From CAVXHQ01 sp963789535 (GTDB taxonomy: Bacteria; Pseudomonadota; Alphaproteobacteria; Rhodobacterales; Rhodobacteraceae): DNA of 64,000 nucleotides. Every line of letters starts with the position of its first letter. The first letter of the stretch is position 1. The notes beneath the pieces were generated by a model. It searched no databases. It worked only from the letters and a program-made list of their open reading frames with translations, and had not been told where the DNA came from. Below, in pieces: positions 51,340 to 59,218 of this stretch. The DNA is taken from the NCBI GenBank assembly GCA_963789535.1, contig CAWBKU010000005.1, positions 744,001 through 808,000 on the forward strand, in the 5' to 3' direction. The position numbers and the translations under genes were made by a program.

Positions 51340-53396
51340 CGGGGTCTCCGGGTCGGTTTCGGGGCTTTTGGCGGGGCTGCGGTCTGCGCGGCGATCAGGT
51401 GCCAGGCGCGCAGGCATTCACCGACGCTCCAGGCCTGGGCGGTGCATCCGCGCGGGCCGTGCGGGGCTGCGGCCTCGAAGATTTCTCCGATCGTGCCGAT
51501 CCCCTCGATCCGCAACTGGTCGGCCAGCGGCGCAAGGATTTCGGCGGCGCGGACGGGGTCGGCAAAGGCGTGCAGATGCGCCTCGATGAACGGTCCGATC
51601 AGCCAGGCCCAGACGGTGCCCTGATGATAGGCGGCGTCGCGGGCGACCTGATCGCCGCCATAGCGCGGCAGATACCCCGGCTCGGACGGGGCGAGCGAGC
51701 GAAGGCCGGCGGGGGTGAGCAAAGCCGCCTCGCAGGCGCGCACTATCCGGCAGCAGCGGTCGGCATCGAAGACGCCGGTGCCGGGCAGGGCGGCGAAGAT
51801 CTGGTTGGGGCGGAGCGCGACCTCGTGCCCGTCCGGGCCGTCGAGCACATCGAAACAATATCCGCGATCCGGGTTCCAGAACCTTTCGAACCCCTCGATC
51901 GCCCGCGCCAGCGGCACCTCGTAGGGGGCCGGGTCGCGCCCCAGTTGCCGTGCCGCACGGATCATGAACCGCAGGCCCGAAATCCACAGGGCGTTCACCT
52001 CGACCGGCTTGCCGATGCGGGGCGTCACCACCCAGTCGCCGACGCGCGCGTCCATCCATGTAAGCTGAACGCCCACCTCGCCCGCGGTAACGAGGCCATC
52101 GGCGAAATCGACGCGGATGCCATAGCGCGTCCCTGCCTGCATGTGCCCGACGATGTCGTCCAGCACACCGAACATCTCGGCCAGCAGCGCGTCGTCGCCG
52201 GTCGCGTCGTGGTGGGCCGCGACCGCGGCGATGAACCAGAACGCGGCATCGACGGTGTTGTATTCGGGCGCCGTGCCGCCGTCGGGAAAGCGGTTGGGTA
52301 TCATGCCGCTGTCCACGGCCTGCGCAAAGCTGCGCAGGATCGAGGCGGCGACGTCCGCGCGGCCGGTGAGGATGGTCAGCCCCGGCAGCGAGATCATCGT
52401 GTCGCGGCCCCAGTCGGCGAACCAGGGATAGCCCGCGATGATCGTGTGGCCGGTCGTGCCATCGTGCAGCGGGCGCCGGGCGACGAACTGATCCGCGGCC
52501 AGGACGAGCCGCTCGATCCACGGTGGCGGGATGGCCCCGGCGGGGCGAACCGCGTCCCAGGCGGCGAGGAGGGTCTTCTGGCGGGCGGTTTCGATGCCGA
52601 GCGGATCGGCGACGACGGCGGCAGGTGCCCCGGCAGAGGCGGCAAAGCGCACGGTCTCGCCCGCCCGCAGGTCGGCCCGAAAGGTACCGGTCTGAAGGTG
52701 GTCCTCGTGGTCGGTCAGGCCGCGGGCGCGTTCCTGCGCGAGGTCGAAGTCGCGATACCACGCGGCGCCGCCGGTTGCCGTCGCGCCGGGCATCGACAGG
52801 TGCAGGACGTGGTCGTCATCCCCGAAGTGCACAGCGATCCGGTCGCCCTCGGCCAGCACCTCGGGGTGCCAGTCGCTGGCGAAGGAGCGTCCGTGATAGT
52901 CGCGGCAATCGGTGATCGGACGGAGCGTCAGGGAGAGCGGCGCCTCGGCGCGCAGACAGGTATAGTGCAGGCGCGTGACGTTGGCGCCGTGGTCCATGAA
53001 CACCCGCTTTTCCAGCGTGAAGTGCGGCGTCGCATAGCGCCAGACCGGCAACGTCCCCTCGAACCTCACCTCCTCGAGGAAGGCGGCGCCATCGGGGGCC
53101 AGGGTGCCGTCGGACCAGCGGATCGTGCCCAGATCGACACTGTGCCCGTCGACCGTCACCGTCTCGAGGAGTGTCACCAGCATCAGCGTGCGCCCGACCG
53201 GCGGGTCGAGGGCGGCGACCAGAAGGCCGTGGTATCCGCGCGTCGGCAGGCCCGCGACGGTGCCTGCCGCATAGCCGCCCATGCCGTTCGTCACCAGCCA
53301 TTCCGCGGCCTCTGCCGTGGCCGGCACCGCGCAGACATCCCGGCCGAGGCGGTCGCCGGGCAAGGCGCCGCGCTTCATTTCCCGATAGGCGAACAT
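51336..53396 (-). CDS. Amylo-alpha-1,6-glucosidase (glycogen debranching-type)
   Basis: A 686-residue protein of the archaeal/bacterial glycogen-debranching amylo-alpha-1,6-glucosidase type. The N-terminal domain has EWLVTNGMGGYAAGTVAGLPTRGYHGLLVAA, a family hallmark, and the (alpha/alpha)6 catalytic domain has IAGYPWFADWGRDTMISLPGLTI, TVDAAFWFIAAV, LTWMDARVGDWVVTPRIGKPVEVNALW and late AYHQGTVWAWLIGPFIEA. It would remove alpha-1,6-linked glucose branches. It is the first gene of the eleven-gene cluster, whose next gene is a second glucosidase (ATGA overlap). No glycogen synthase or phosphorylase genes are in the window. Confidence 0.9.
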   Translation of the reverse strand: MFAYREMKRGALPGDRLGRDVCAVPATAEAAEWLVTNGMGGYAAGTVAGLPTRGYHGLLVAALDPPVGRTLMLVTLLETVTVDGHSVDLGTIRWSDGTLAPDGAAFLEEVRFEGTLPVWRYATPHFTLEKRVFMDHGANVTRLHYTCLRAEAPLSLTLRPITDCRDYHGRSFASDWHPEVLAEGDRIAVHFGDDDHVLHLSMPGATATGGAAWYRDFDLAQERARGLTDHEDHLQTGTFRADLRAGETVRFAASAGAPAAVVADPLGIETARQKTLLAAWDAVRPAGAIPPPWIERLVLAADQFVARRPLHDGTTGHTIIAGYPWFADWGRDTMISLPGLTILTGRADVAASILRSFAQAVDSGMIPNRFPDGGTAPEYNTVDAAFWFIAAVAAHHDATGDDALLAEMFGVLDDIVGHMQAGTRYGIRVDFADGLVTAGEVGVQLTWMDARVGDWVVTPRIGKPVEVNALWISGLRFMIRAARQLGRDPAPYEVPLARAIEGFERFWNPDRGYCFDVLDGPDGHEVALRPNQIFAALPGTGVFDADRCCRIVRACEAALLTPAGLRSLAPSEPGYLPRYGGDQVARDAAYHQGTVWAWLIGPFIEAHLHAFADPVRAAEILAPLADQLRIEGIGTIGEIFEAAAPHGPRGCTAQAWSVGECLRAWHLIAAQTAAPPKAPKPTRRPR

Positions 53397-53424
53397 GACA
53401 CTCCCTTGCCGTTCTGACGATCAG

Positions 53425-53447
53425 GGGCCTGCATGACATACAGGCCC
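53425..53447. promoter_or_regulatory. Inverted repeat upstream of the eleven-gene cluster
   Basis: GGGCCTG and CAGGCCC form perfect 7-bp arms around a 9-base loop, 28 bases before the first ATG of the cluster. On the transcript it would be a 5'-UTR hairpin near the ribosome binding site; on DNA it could be an operator. Its position at the head of the cluster makes it the best candidate control site. Function is inferred. Confidence 0.4.
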
Positions 53448-53831
53448 TCCGGGACCGACTGTCCCGGGGTGCGATGACGGGGGGAGGGGGCGCCTGCCGA
53501 GCGCCCGTCGTCCCTCTGCCGTCGACGAGACGTTAGGGGCGATTGTCTAATGGTCGGTTAATCGTCGCCTCGCGAAATCCTGTTTCGTCACGGACCTGGC
53601 GCCGCCACCGACGCGTTGCGGCGGACCGACCCTCGGCGCGCGGTGCCATCGGCGGTCGTTAGCGCTGTCGCGATACCACTTGCCGGCCAAAGGGGGTGTG
53701 GACCGTGGCGGTGCGGCGCTCGGCGTCGGAGCGCCCCGCATCCCTGCATTTCCCCCGTCTGCGCCGAATTTCGCAGAGGTTCCACCCATCGCGGCCCCGG
53801 CCGTCGAACGACGTCTTTCGAAAGGACACCG
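53448..53831. other. Intergenic region without identified gene
   Basis: About 380 bp between the cluster head and the broken small gene. It includes a locally AT-richer stretch (about 53538-53566, GATTGTCTAATGGTCGGTTAATC) that could hold the cluster promoter, but no -35/-10 pair is convincing. Several open frames cross the region in both directions; none has a plausible start, composition or homology. I see no repeat or RNA structure beyond the inverted repeat listed separately. Confidence 0.4.
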
Positions 53832-54075
53832 CTATTCGTCACCCGAAACCCCCGAGATGACGGATTCGAGAGTCACCACCTGCTCATTGCGGATGTGCAG
53901 GGCCATCTGGGTCGTGGCGCTGTAGAGCGGCACGGCGACCTTGGTCGCCTCGTATTGGCCGCCCGCGAGTGCCACTCCAGAGGGCGTTCGCGAGTGCCAG
54001 CAGATCGAAGTCGTCGTCGGACCCCTCGGGTCTCCGTGCACTCTGGGCGGTCTTCGCCTCATCTTTCTTGCTCAC
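53832..54075 (-). pseudogene. Broken small gene (25-bp duplication-associated frameshift)
   Basis: From GTG 54075 a frame encodes a charged start (VSKKDEAKTAQSARRPEGSDDDFDLLALA); from about 53990 a second frame reads ALAGGQYEATKVAVPLYSATTQ and runs to a stop at 53832. The join is spanned by two copies of the 11-bp sequence CGCGAGTGCCA at 53964-53974 and 53989-53999, exactly 25 bases apart. Removing one 25-bp unit joins DLLALA directly to GGQYEATKVAV in frame, giving a protein of about 70 residues. I do not recognise the family. Either it is a disrupted gene or the duplication is part of a longer original frame. Confidence 0.5.
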
Positions 54076-54177
54076 GACATCTGCCCAATTCCGGATTCCC
54101 CGGCTCGCATCAGTACGGAGGACCGGTTCCGACAGGAATATGGGGGAAAAACGATGACTTTTTGCTTAAGGTCGGCG

Positions 54178-55215
54178 CTACCGGTGTCCCAGCCGCTGCC
54201 CGACGCCGTGGCGGTCCAGAAGGGCGCGCCACCAGTCCTCATTGTCGAGATACCAGTCGACCGTCCGGGCCAGTCCCTCGGCCAGCGTCAGGCTTGGCCG
54301 CCAGCCCAACTCGTCGCGGATCCGGGCAGGGTCGATGGCATAGCGCAGGTCGTGGCCGGGACGGTCGGCCACGAATTCGATCAGGTCCGCGTGCGGCGCA
54401 TTTCCGGGGCGTCGCCTGTCCAGAAGGCCGCAGATCGCGCGCACGATATCGAGGTTCGTGGCCTCGTTCTCGCCGCCGATGGCATAGGTCCGCCCCACCT
54501 CGCCGCGCATCAGCACTTTCAGGAGTGCGTCGGCGTGGTCCTCGACATAGAGCCAGTCGCGCACGTTCTCGCCCGCGCCATAGACAGGGATCTTCTGTCC
54601 CGCCAGCGCGCGCAGGATCGCCACCGGAATCAGCTTTTCAGGAAAATGGAACGGGCCGTAGTTGTTCGAGCAATTGGTGAGCAGGACCGGCAAGCCATAG
54701 GTCTCGTGCCAGGCCCGCACCAGATGGTCCGACGCCGCCTTGGTCGCCGAATAGGGCGAGCGGGGGTCGTAGGGGGTATCTTCGGTGAACTGTCCTTCGG
54801 CCCCCAGCGAGCCGAACACCTCGTCGGTCGAGATGTGGTGGAACCGGAACCCTTGGGGACGCCCCCGCGCCTCCCAACAGGTCCGCGCCGCCTCGAGGAG
54901 GTGGAACGTGCCCGTCACGTTGGTCTCGACGAAGGCGGCGGGCCCGTCGATCGAGCGGTCGACATGGCTCTCGGCGGCGAGGTGCATGATTGCATCGGGA
55001 CGGTGCGTGGCAAGAATCCGGTCGAGCGCCGCGCGATCGCGGATATCGGCGTGTTCGAAGGCATAGGCAGGGCTGCCCGCTACGCTCGCCAGATTGTCGA
55101 GGCAGGCGGCATAGGTGAGCGCATCCAGGTTCACCACCGTGTGCCCGTCGCGGATGGCCTGCCGCACCACCGCCGAGCCGATGAACCCTGCGCCGCCGGT
55201 CACGAGTATCTTCAT
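54178..55215 (-). CDS. rfbB: dTDP-glucose 4,6-dehydratase
   Basis: A 345-residue short-chain-dehydrogenase-type enzyme. RfbB converts dTDP-glucose to dTDP-4-keto-6-deoxyglucose, the second step of dTDP-rhamnose synthesis. The NAD site is GGAGFIGSAVVRQAI, the catalytic Thr-Asp-Glu is in HISTDEVFGSLG, and the Tyr-x3-Lys is in PYSATKAASDHL. The C-terminal NVRDWLYVEDHADAL is also typical. It is followed on the minus strand by the broken small gene and preceded by rfbC, 10 bp away, with which it forms an operon. Confidence 0.95.
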   Translation of the reverse strand: MKILVTGGAGFIGSAVVRQAIRDGHTVVNLDALTYAACLDNLASVAGSPAYAFEHADIRDRAALDRILATHRPDAIMHLAAESHVDRSIDGPAAFVETNVTGTFHLLEAARTCWEARGRPQGFRFHHISTDEVFGSLGAEGQFTEDTPYDPRSPYSATKAASDHLVRAWHETYGLPVLLTNCSNNYGPFHFPEKLIPVAILRALAGQKIPVYGAGENVRDWLYVEDHADALLKVLMRGEVGRTYAIGGENEATNLDIVRAICGLLDRRRPGNAPHADLIEFVADRPGHDLRYAIDPARIRDELGWRPSLTLAEGLARTVDWYLDNEDWWRALLDRHGVGQRLGHR

Positions 55216-55225
55216 GGCGCCGCCC

Positions 55226-55798
55226 TCACGTTCCGGACCAGTCGAACGGCGTCTCGAGGTCTGCCAGAAGTGGCGCTACCGCATCCTTCTGCGACACGAC
55301 TGCCGCCGCCGCGATGTGCCAGTCGATCCCGAGCGCCGGATCGTCCCAGCGCAGCGCGCCTTCGGACCCAGGCGCGTAATAGTCAGAACAGCGATAGATT
55401 ACTTCCGTGTCCGGCGCCCGCGTCACGAAGCCATGCGCGAACCCGGCGGGCACGAACATCTGCCGCCCGTTCTCGGCCGTGAGGTCAACGCCGACCCATT
55501 TCCCATAGGTCGGACTGCCGCGCCGGATATCGACCGCCACATCCCAGAGCGCGCCGCGCCCGCAGCGCACGAGCTTTGCCTGAGCGGCAGGGGGGGCCTG
55601 AAAATGCAGGCCGCGCACCGTGCCCGTGGCGGCCGAGACGGAATGGTTGTCCTGCACGAAATCGACGTCCACCCCGGCCCCGGCGAACCGCCTGCGCGAC
55701 CATGTCTCGGCAAAGAACCCCCGGTCGTCGCCGAACCGGCGCGGCGTAAGGACGAGGACACCCGCCAGGGCGGTCTCTTCGATCTGCAACATCGACAA
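55226..55798 (-). CDS. rfbC: dTDP-4-dehydrorhamnose 3,5-epimerase
   Basis: A 190-residue cupin-fold epimerase that inverts C3 and C5 of dTDP-4-keto-6-deoxyglucose. Typical features are the early VLTPRRFGDDRGFFAETWS, the catalytic His in VRGLHFQAPPAAQAKLVRCGRGALWDVAVDIR, FVPAGFAHGF near residue 120, and YYAPGSEGALRWDDPALGIDW near 145. ATG 55798 or 55792 could be the start. It is divergent from rfbA with 183 bp between starts. rfbD, the reductase that completes the pathway, is not in this window. Confidence 0.95.
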   Translation of the reverse strand: MSMLQIEETALAGVLVLTPRRFGDDRGFFAETWSRRRFAGAGVDVDFVQDNHSVSAATGTVRGLHFQAPPAAQAKLVRCGRGALWDVAVDIRRGSPTYGKWVGVDLTAENGRQMFVPAGFAHGFVTRAPDTEVIYRCSDYYAPGSEGALRWDDPALGIDWHIAAAAVVSQKDAVAPLLADLETPFDWSGT

Positions 55799-55981
55799 GG
55801 GGCGGCTCCGGTCCGGGGTCTTACATTTCTCCGCCTGTATCAGCCTCCCCCGACGCTGTCACGGCGCGCCGCACCGGTGCGACCGAAACGCCGCCCTGCC
55901 CGGCGCCCGGGCCGCGGCACCATTGACCCCGCGCGTCCCGCCCGACATGAGATCACCATCCGCCGCGCAGGAGACGCGATC

Positions 55982-56852
55982 ATGACGACCCGCAAAGGCC
56001 TCATCCTCGCCGGTGGCACCGGTTCGCGCCTGTGGCCGATCACCCAGGGCCTGAGCAAGCAGCTCATGCCGATCTACGACAAGCCCATGATCTATTATCC
56101 ACTGTCGGTCCTGATGCTGGCGGGCATCCGCCAGATCGGGATCATCACCACGCCCGAGGATCAGGCGCAGTTCCGAACGCTGCTGGGCGACGGTGGCCAA
56201 TGGGGCCTGACGTTCACCTGGCTGGTGCAGGCCCGCCCCGAGGGGTTGGCGCAGGCCTATCTCGTCGGCGCCGATTTCCTCGATGGCGCGCCCTCGGCGA
56301 TGGTGCTCGGCGACAACATCTTCTTCGGCCACGGCCTGCCGGAACTGCTCGCATCCGCCGACGCCCAGGCGACCGGTGGCACCGTCTTCGGCTACCGCGT
56401 GTCCGATCCCGAACGCTACGGCGTCGTCGCCATGGATGCGGCGGGCCGCGTCACCGGCATCGTCGAAAAGCCCGAATGCGCCGCCCTCGAACTACGCCGT
56501 CACCGGCCTCTATTTCCTCGACGGCTCGGCTTCCGACCGGGCGCGGACCGTCACCCCGTCGCCGCGCGGCGAACTCGAAATCACCAGTTTGCTGGAAACC
56601 TATCTGTCCGATGGCACCCTGACCGTCGAGCGCATGGGGCGCGGGTACGCCTGGCTCGACACCGGCACCCACGCGAGCCTGCTGGATGCCGGAAATTTCG
56701 TGCGCACGTTGCAGGCACGCCAGGGGATGCAGACCGGATGCCCGGAAGAGATCGCCTATCAGCACGGCTGGATCGACGCCGCCGCGCTGGGCGCGCTGGC
56801 CGACCGATACGCCAAGACCGACTATGGCCGCTACCTGCGCAGCCTCATCTGA
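55982..56852 (+). pseudogene. rfbA: Glucose-1-phosphate thymidylyltransferase, frameshifted
   Basis: RfbA makes dTDP-glucose from glucose-1-phosphate and dTTP. The start MTTRKGLILAGGTGSRLWPITQGLSKQL with the G-G-T-G-S-R-L loop, the MVLGDNIFFGHGLPELL block and GIVEKPE near residue 165 are intact. At about 56477-56490 the frame changes: GIVEKPE continues as APPSNYAVTGLYFLDG in the +1 frame, through the conserved WLDTGTHASLLDAGNFVRTLQ to a stop at 56852. One extra base accounts for it. An AGGAG site precedes the ATG. A TTGACC at 55923 may be part of its promoter. The mutation or sequence error would abolish function as written. Confidence 0.88.
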
Positions 56853-56862
56853 AAAGCGTGCC

Positions 56863-57996
56863 CTAGAGTGTGACCCACGCCGCATTGCGCCCCGAAGAGC
56901 GGACGCAGGCGTCGATGAACGCCATCCCGTCGAGGCCGTCGGCGATGCCCGGCACAAGTGTCCCGGCGGCCTTGCCGTCCCGATGTGCGACGATCGCATC
57001 GGCGATTTCGGTGTAAAGGTTGGCGAAGCCCTCGAGATATCCCTCCGGATGCCCGGCCGGGATGCGGCTGGTGGCGATATTGCCCGGCGTCGCATCCGCG
57101 CCGTTGCGGGTCAGCATCCGCCGCGCCTCGCCCAGCCGCGTGTGCCAGAGGTAGTTCGGATCGGTCTGCGTCCATTCGAGGCCGCCGGTCTCGCCGTAGA
57201 CGCGCAGTTTCAGACCGTTCTCATGACCCGGTGCCACCTGACTGGACCAGACCATGCCTTTGGCGCCGCCCGCATAGCGCAGCAGGATATGCGCGTTGTC
57301 GTCGAGCTGGCGGCCCGCCACGAAGCTGTGCAGATCGGCGGCAAGGCTCTCGGCGCGCAGGCCGGTGACGAAACCGGCGAGGTTGTAGGCATGCGTGCCG
57401 ATGTCGCCGATGCAGCCCCCCGCCCCCGAGCGCGCGGGGTCGGTCCGCCAGGACGCCTGTTTCTGGCCGCTGGCCTCGATATCGCGGCTCAGCCAGTCCT
57501 GAGGATACTCGGCCTGCACGATGCGCACCTTGCCGATGGTGCCCGCCGCGACCATCTCGCGCGCCTGCCGGATCATCGGATAGCCGGTGTAGTTGTGGGT
57601 GAGAAAGAACAGCGCCTGCGACTTTTCGACGGCCTTGGCGAGCTTCCTGGCGTCGGCCATGGTCGAGGTCAGCGGCTTGTCGCAGATCACGTGGATGCCA
57701 CGGCGCAGGAACGCGATCGAGGCGGGCGCGTGGACATGGTTCGGCGTGACGACGGCGACCGCCTCGATCCCGTCCTTCAACCGTGCCTCACGCTTGGCCA
57801 TCGCCTCGAAGTCGGGATAGCTCCGGTCGTCGGTCAGCCCCAGTGCGCGGCCCGAGGCGAGCGACTTCTCGGGCGTCGAGGAGAGCGCGCCGGCCACCAG
57901 CTCATACCGGTCGTCGAGCCGCGCCGCGATCCGGTGCACCGCCCCGATGAACGCGTCGGTGCCGCCGCCGACCATGCCAAGTCTGATCTTCTTCAT
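56863..57996 (-). CDS. Gfo/Idh/MocA family oxidoreductase
   Basis: A 377-residue NAD(P)-dependent sugar or inositol-type dehydrogenase. The N-terminal Rossmann motif is GMVGGGTDAFIGAVHRIAARL, VVTPNHVHAPASIAFLRRGIHVICDKPLTST carries the catalytic Lys of the (E/D)-K-P motif, and GGGCIGDIGTHAYNLAGFVTG-type sequence (here SGAGGCIGDIGTHAYNL, near residue 195) carries the G-D-I-G-x-H metal/proton motif. The substrate is not evident. ATG 57996 abuts a dispersed repeat. It converges on the rfbA gene, 10 bp between ends. Confidence 0.88.
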   Translation of the reverse strand: MKKIRLGMVGGGTDAFIGAVHRIAARLDDRYELVAGALSSTPEKSLASGRALGLTDDRSYPDFEAMAKREARLKDGIEAVAVVTPNHVHAPASIAFLRRGIHVICDKPLTSTMADARKLAKAVEKSQALFFLTHNYTGYPMIRQAREMVAAGTIGKVRIVQAEYPQDWLSRDIEASGQKQASWRTDPARSGAGGCIGDIGTHAYNLAGFVTGLRAESLAADLHSFVAGRQLDDNAHILLRYAGGAKGMVWSSQVAPGHENGLKLRVYGETGGLEWTQTDPNYLWHTRLGEARRMLTRNGADATPGNIATSRIPAGHPEGYLEGFANLYTEIADAIVAHRDGKAAGTLVPGIADGLDGMAFIDACVRSSGRNAAWVTL

Positions 57997-57999
57997 GTT

Positions 58000-58057
58000 T
58001 TTTCTTGCCTCAATAACTCCGGGGAGCGCGAGGGGATGAGCCCTCGCTCCACCGCCG
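58000..58057 (+). repeat. Dispersed intergenic repeat, copy C (hairpin type)
   Basis: TTTTCTTGCCTCAATAACTCC is followed by GGGGAGCGCGAGGGG, the second half shared with the copy at 22094. The hairpin arms GCGAGGG and CCCTCGC (58027-58046) enclose a six-base loop. The first half resembles the copy at 59173 (TTTTTTCTTGC, then an AACTCC junction). It lies just before the Gfo/Idh/MocA start codon on the minus strand. Confidence 0.8.
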
Positions 58058-58082
58058 GCGCTACGCGCCGCACCTTCCGATC

Positions 58083-58733
58083 CTAGCCCCGCAGGGCCAG
58101 ATGCATCAAGAGACGCCTGCCGCGCAGCACCAGCGTCGACGCGATCCCGATGGCCATCGCCCAGATTGCCAGGGTCAGAACCACGCCTGCCGCGCCGACC
58201 GCGCCGAAGAGGAGGCAGAGAGCGGCGAGGACCGCCGCCGCGGTCGCCAGTGCCATCCGCTGCGGTTTGGCGAGCGGTCCGCCGAAATCCGGCGCCATGC
58301 CCTCGCCCCGCCCGAGTTCGCGCAGATAGGCGGTCCCCACGGCCATCGCGCCGCAGAGCAGCCCGACCATGGGCCAGCCAGCCGCGATCCCGAGGCCCCA
58401 CAGGATCGCCACGTCGGCGATGCGGTCCGGCGCCTCGTTCCAGAACGCGCCGGTGGGAGAGGACTTGCCCCCCTCGACCGCGACCATCCCGTCGAGCAGG
58501 TTGCACAGCAGGCGCATCTGGATCGCCAGGGCGGCGAGGAGCAGGAGCAGGATGTCCAGACCCGGCCCGACGCCCGTCGTGGCCCAGAACATCGTCAGAG
58601 CGACGAGAGCGAAGCCGACGGACGCCTGCGATATCTGGTTCGGGGTGATGTCCGAGGCGGCCAGCCGGGTGGCGAGAGCGCGGATCGGGCCGAGCGACCG
58701 GGCGGCGATGGGGCGGCGGTTCCCGGGCGTCAT
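58083..58733 (-). CDS. CDP-alcohol phosphatidyltransferase, divergent motif
   Basis: A 216-residue membrane protein of the CDP-alcohol phosphatidyltransferase superfamily, about six helices. The motif normally D-x2-DG-x2-AR-x8-G-x3-D-x3-D reads NLLDGMVAVEGGKSSPTGAFWNEAPD: first Asp is Asn, Arg is Val and the third Asp is Asn, while D-G, A, G and the last D are kept. This NLLDGMVAVEGG subtype is recurrent among bacteria, so it is a subfamily feature rather than decay. The alcohol substrate is unknown. It belongs to the PlsC-CdsA operon, similar in content to E. coli ynbAB. Confidence 0.82.
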   Translation of the reverse strand: MTPGNRRPIAARSLGPIRALATRLAASDITPNQISQASVGFALVALTMFWATTGVGPGLDILLLLLAALAIQMRLLCNLLDGMVAVEGGKSSPTGAFWNEAPDRIADVAILWGLGIAAGWPMVGLLCGAMAVGTAYLRELGRGEGMAPDFGGPLAKPQRMALATAAAVLAALCLLFGAVGAAGVVLTLAIWAMAIGIASTLVLRGRRLLMHLALRG

Positions 58734-58743
58734 GGTTTCGGGA

Positions 58744-59133
58744 TCATGGGCGTGGCCTTTGCAATGCGGTGCGGTGCAGCGTCAGCGTGTAGAGGGTCGA
58801 ATAGATGAGACCGATCGTCCAGGGCAGCGAAATCGTGGCGAGGAGTTCCGGGGTCCGGGCGAGGGTGTGCAGCACCACGATGACGATGAGCGAGAAGGTG
58901 ACGGAGGCGAGGATCGGCGGGGGCAGGGTTTGGGTGCGCGCGTGCACCCGCTCCATGATCGCCTTTTGCCCCACCGCGATGACCGCCGACAGCGCCCCTT
59001 GCACGATCCCCGCGATCAGCGGCGCAGGCATCGGGTGGCCGCTGTTGGCATAGACCGCCCAGCCGCCGAGCAGGGTCGCGGCGAAGGCGGCGTGCATTGC
59101 GCTCGAGCGGGCGAGGGTGTGCATGAGGGTCAT
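58744..59133 (-). CDS. Small integral membrane protein of the phospholipid operon
   Basis: A 129-residue protein with about four hydrophobic segments: AFAATLLGGWAVYANSG, LIAGIVQGALSAVIAVGQ, ASVTFSLIVIVVLHTLAR and ISLPWTIGLIYSTLYTLTL. I do not recognise a named family. It lies between the CdsA-like and CDP-alcohol phosphatidyltransferase genes on the same strand with a 10-bp gap to the latter, so it probably serves the same membrane-lipid pathway. ATG 59133 is chosen over a start inside the upstream repeat. Confidence 0.65.
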   Translation of the reverse strand: MTLMHTLARSSAMHAAFAATLLGGWAVYANSGHPMPAPLIAGIVQGALSAVIAVGQKAIMERVHARTQTLPPPILASVTFSLIVIVVLHTLARTPELLATISLPWTIGLIYSTLYTLTLHRTALQRPRP

Positions 59134-59172
59134 CGCATCGATCCGGGTTCGGCGAGCGTGGCCCTCGTAGGA

Positions 59173-59206
59173 GCCTCCGGCGGGAGTTTTTGGAGCAAGA
59201 AAAAAC
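59173..59206 (-). repeat. Dispersed intergenic repeat, copy D
   Basis: The minus strand reads GTTTTTTCTTGCTCC, then AAAAACTCCCGCCGGAGGC. The right half equals copies A and E; the left half resembles copy C. It lies between the CdsA-like gene and the small membrane protein gene, about 40 bases before the latter's ATG. Confidence 0.85.
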
Positions 59207-59218
59207 ACTTGCCGTTCA

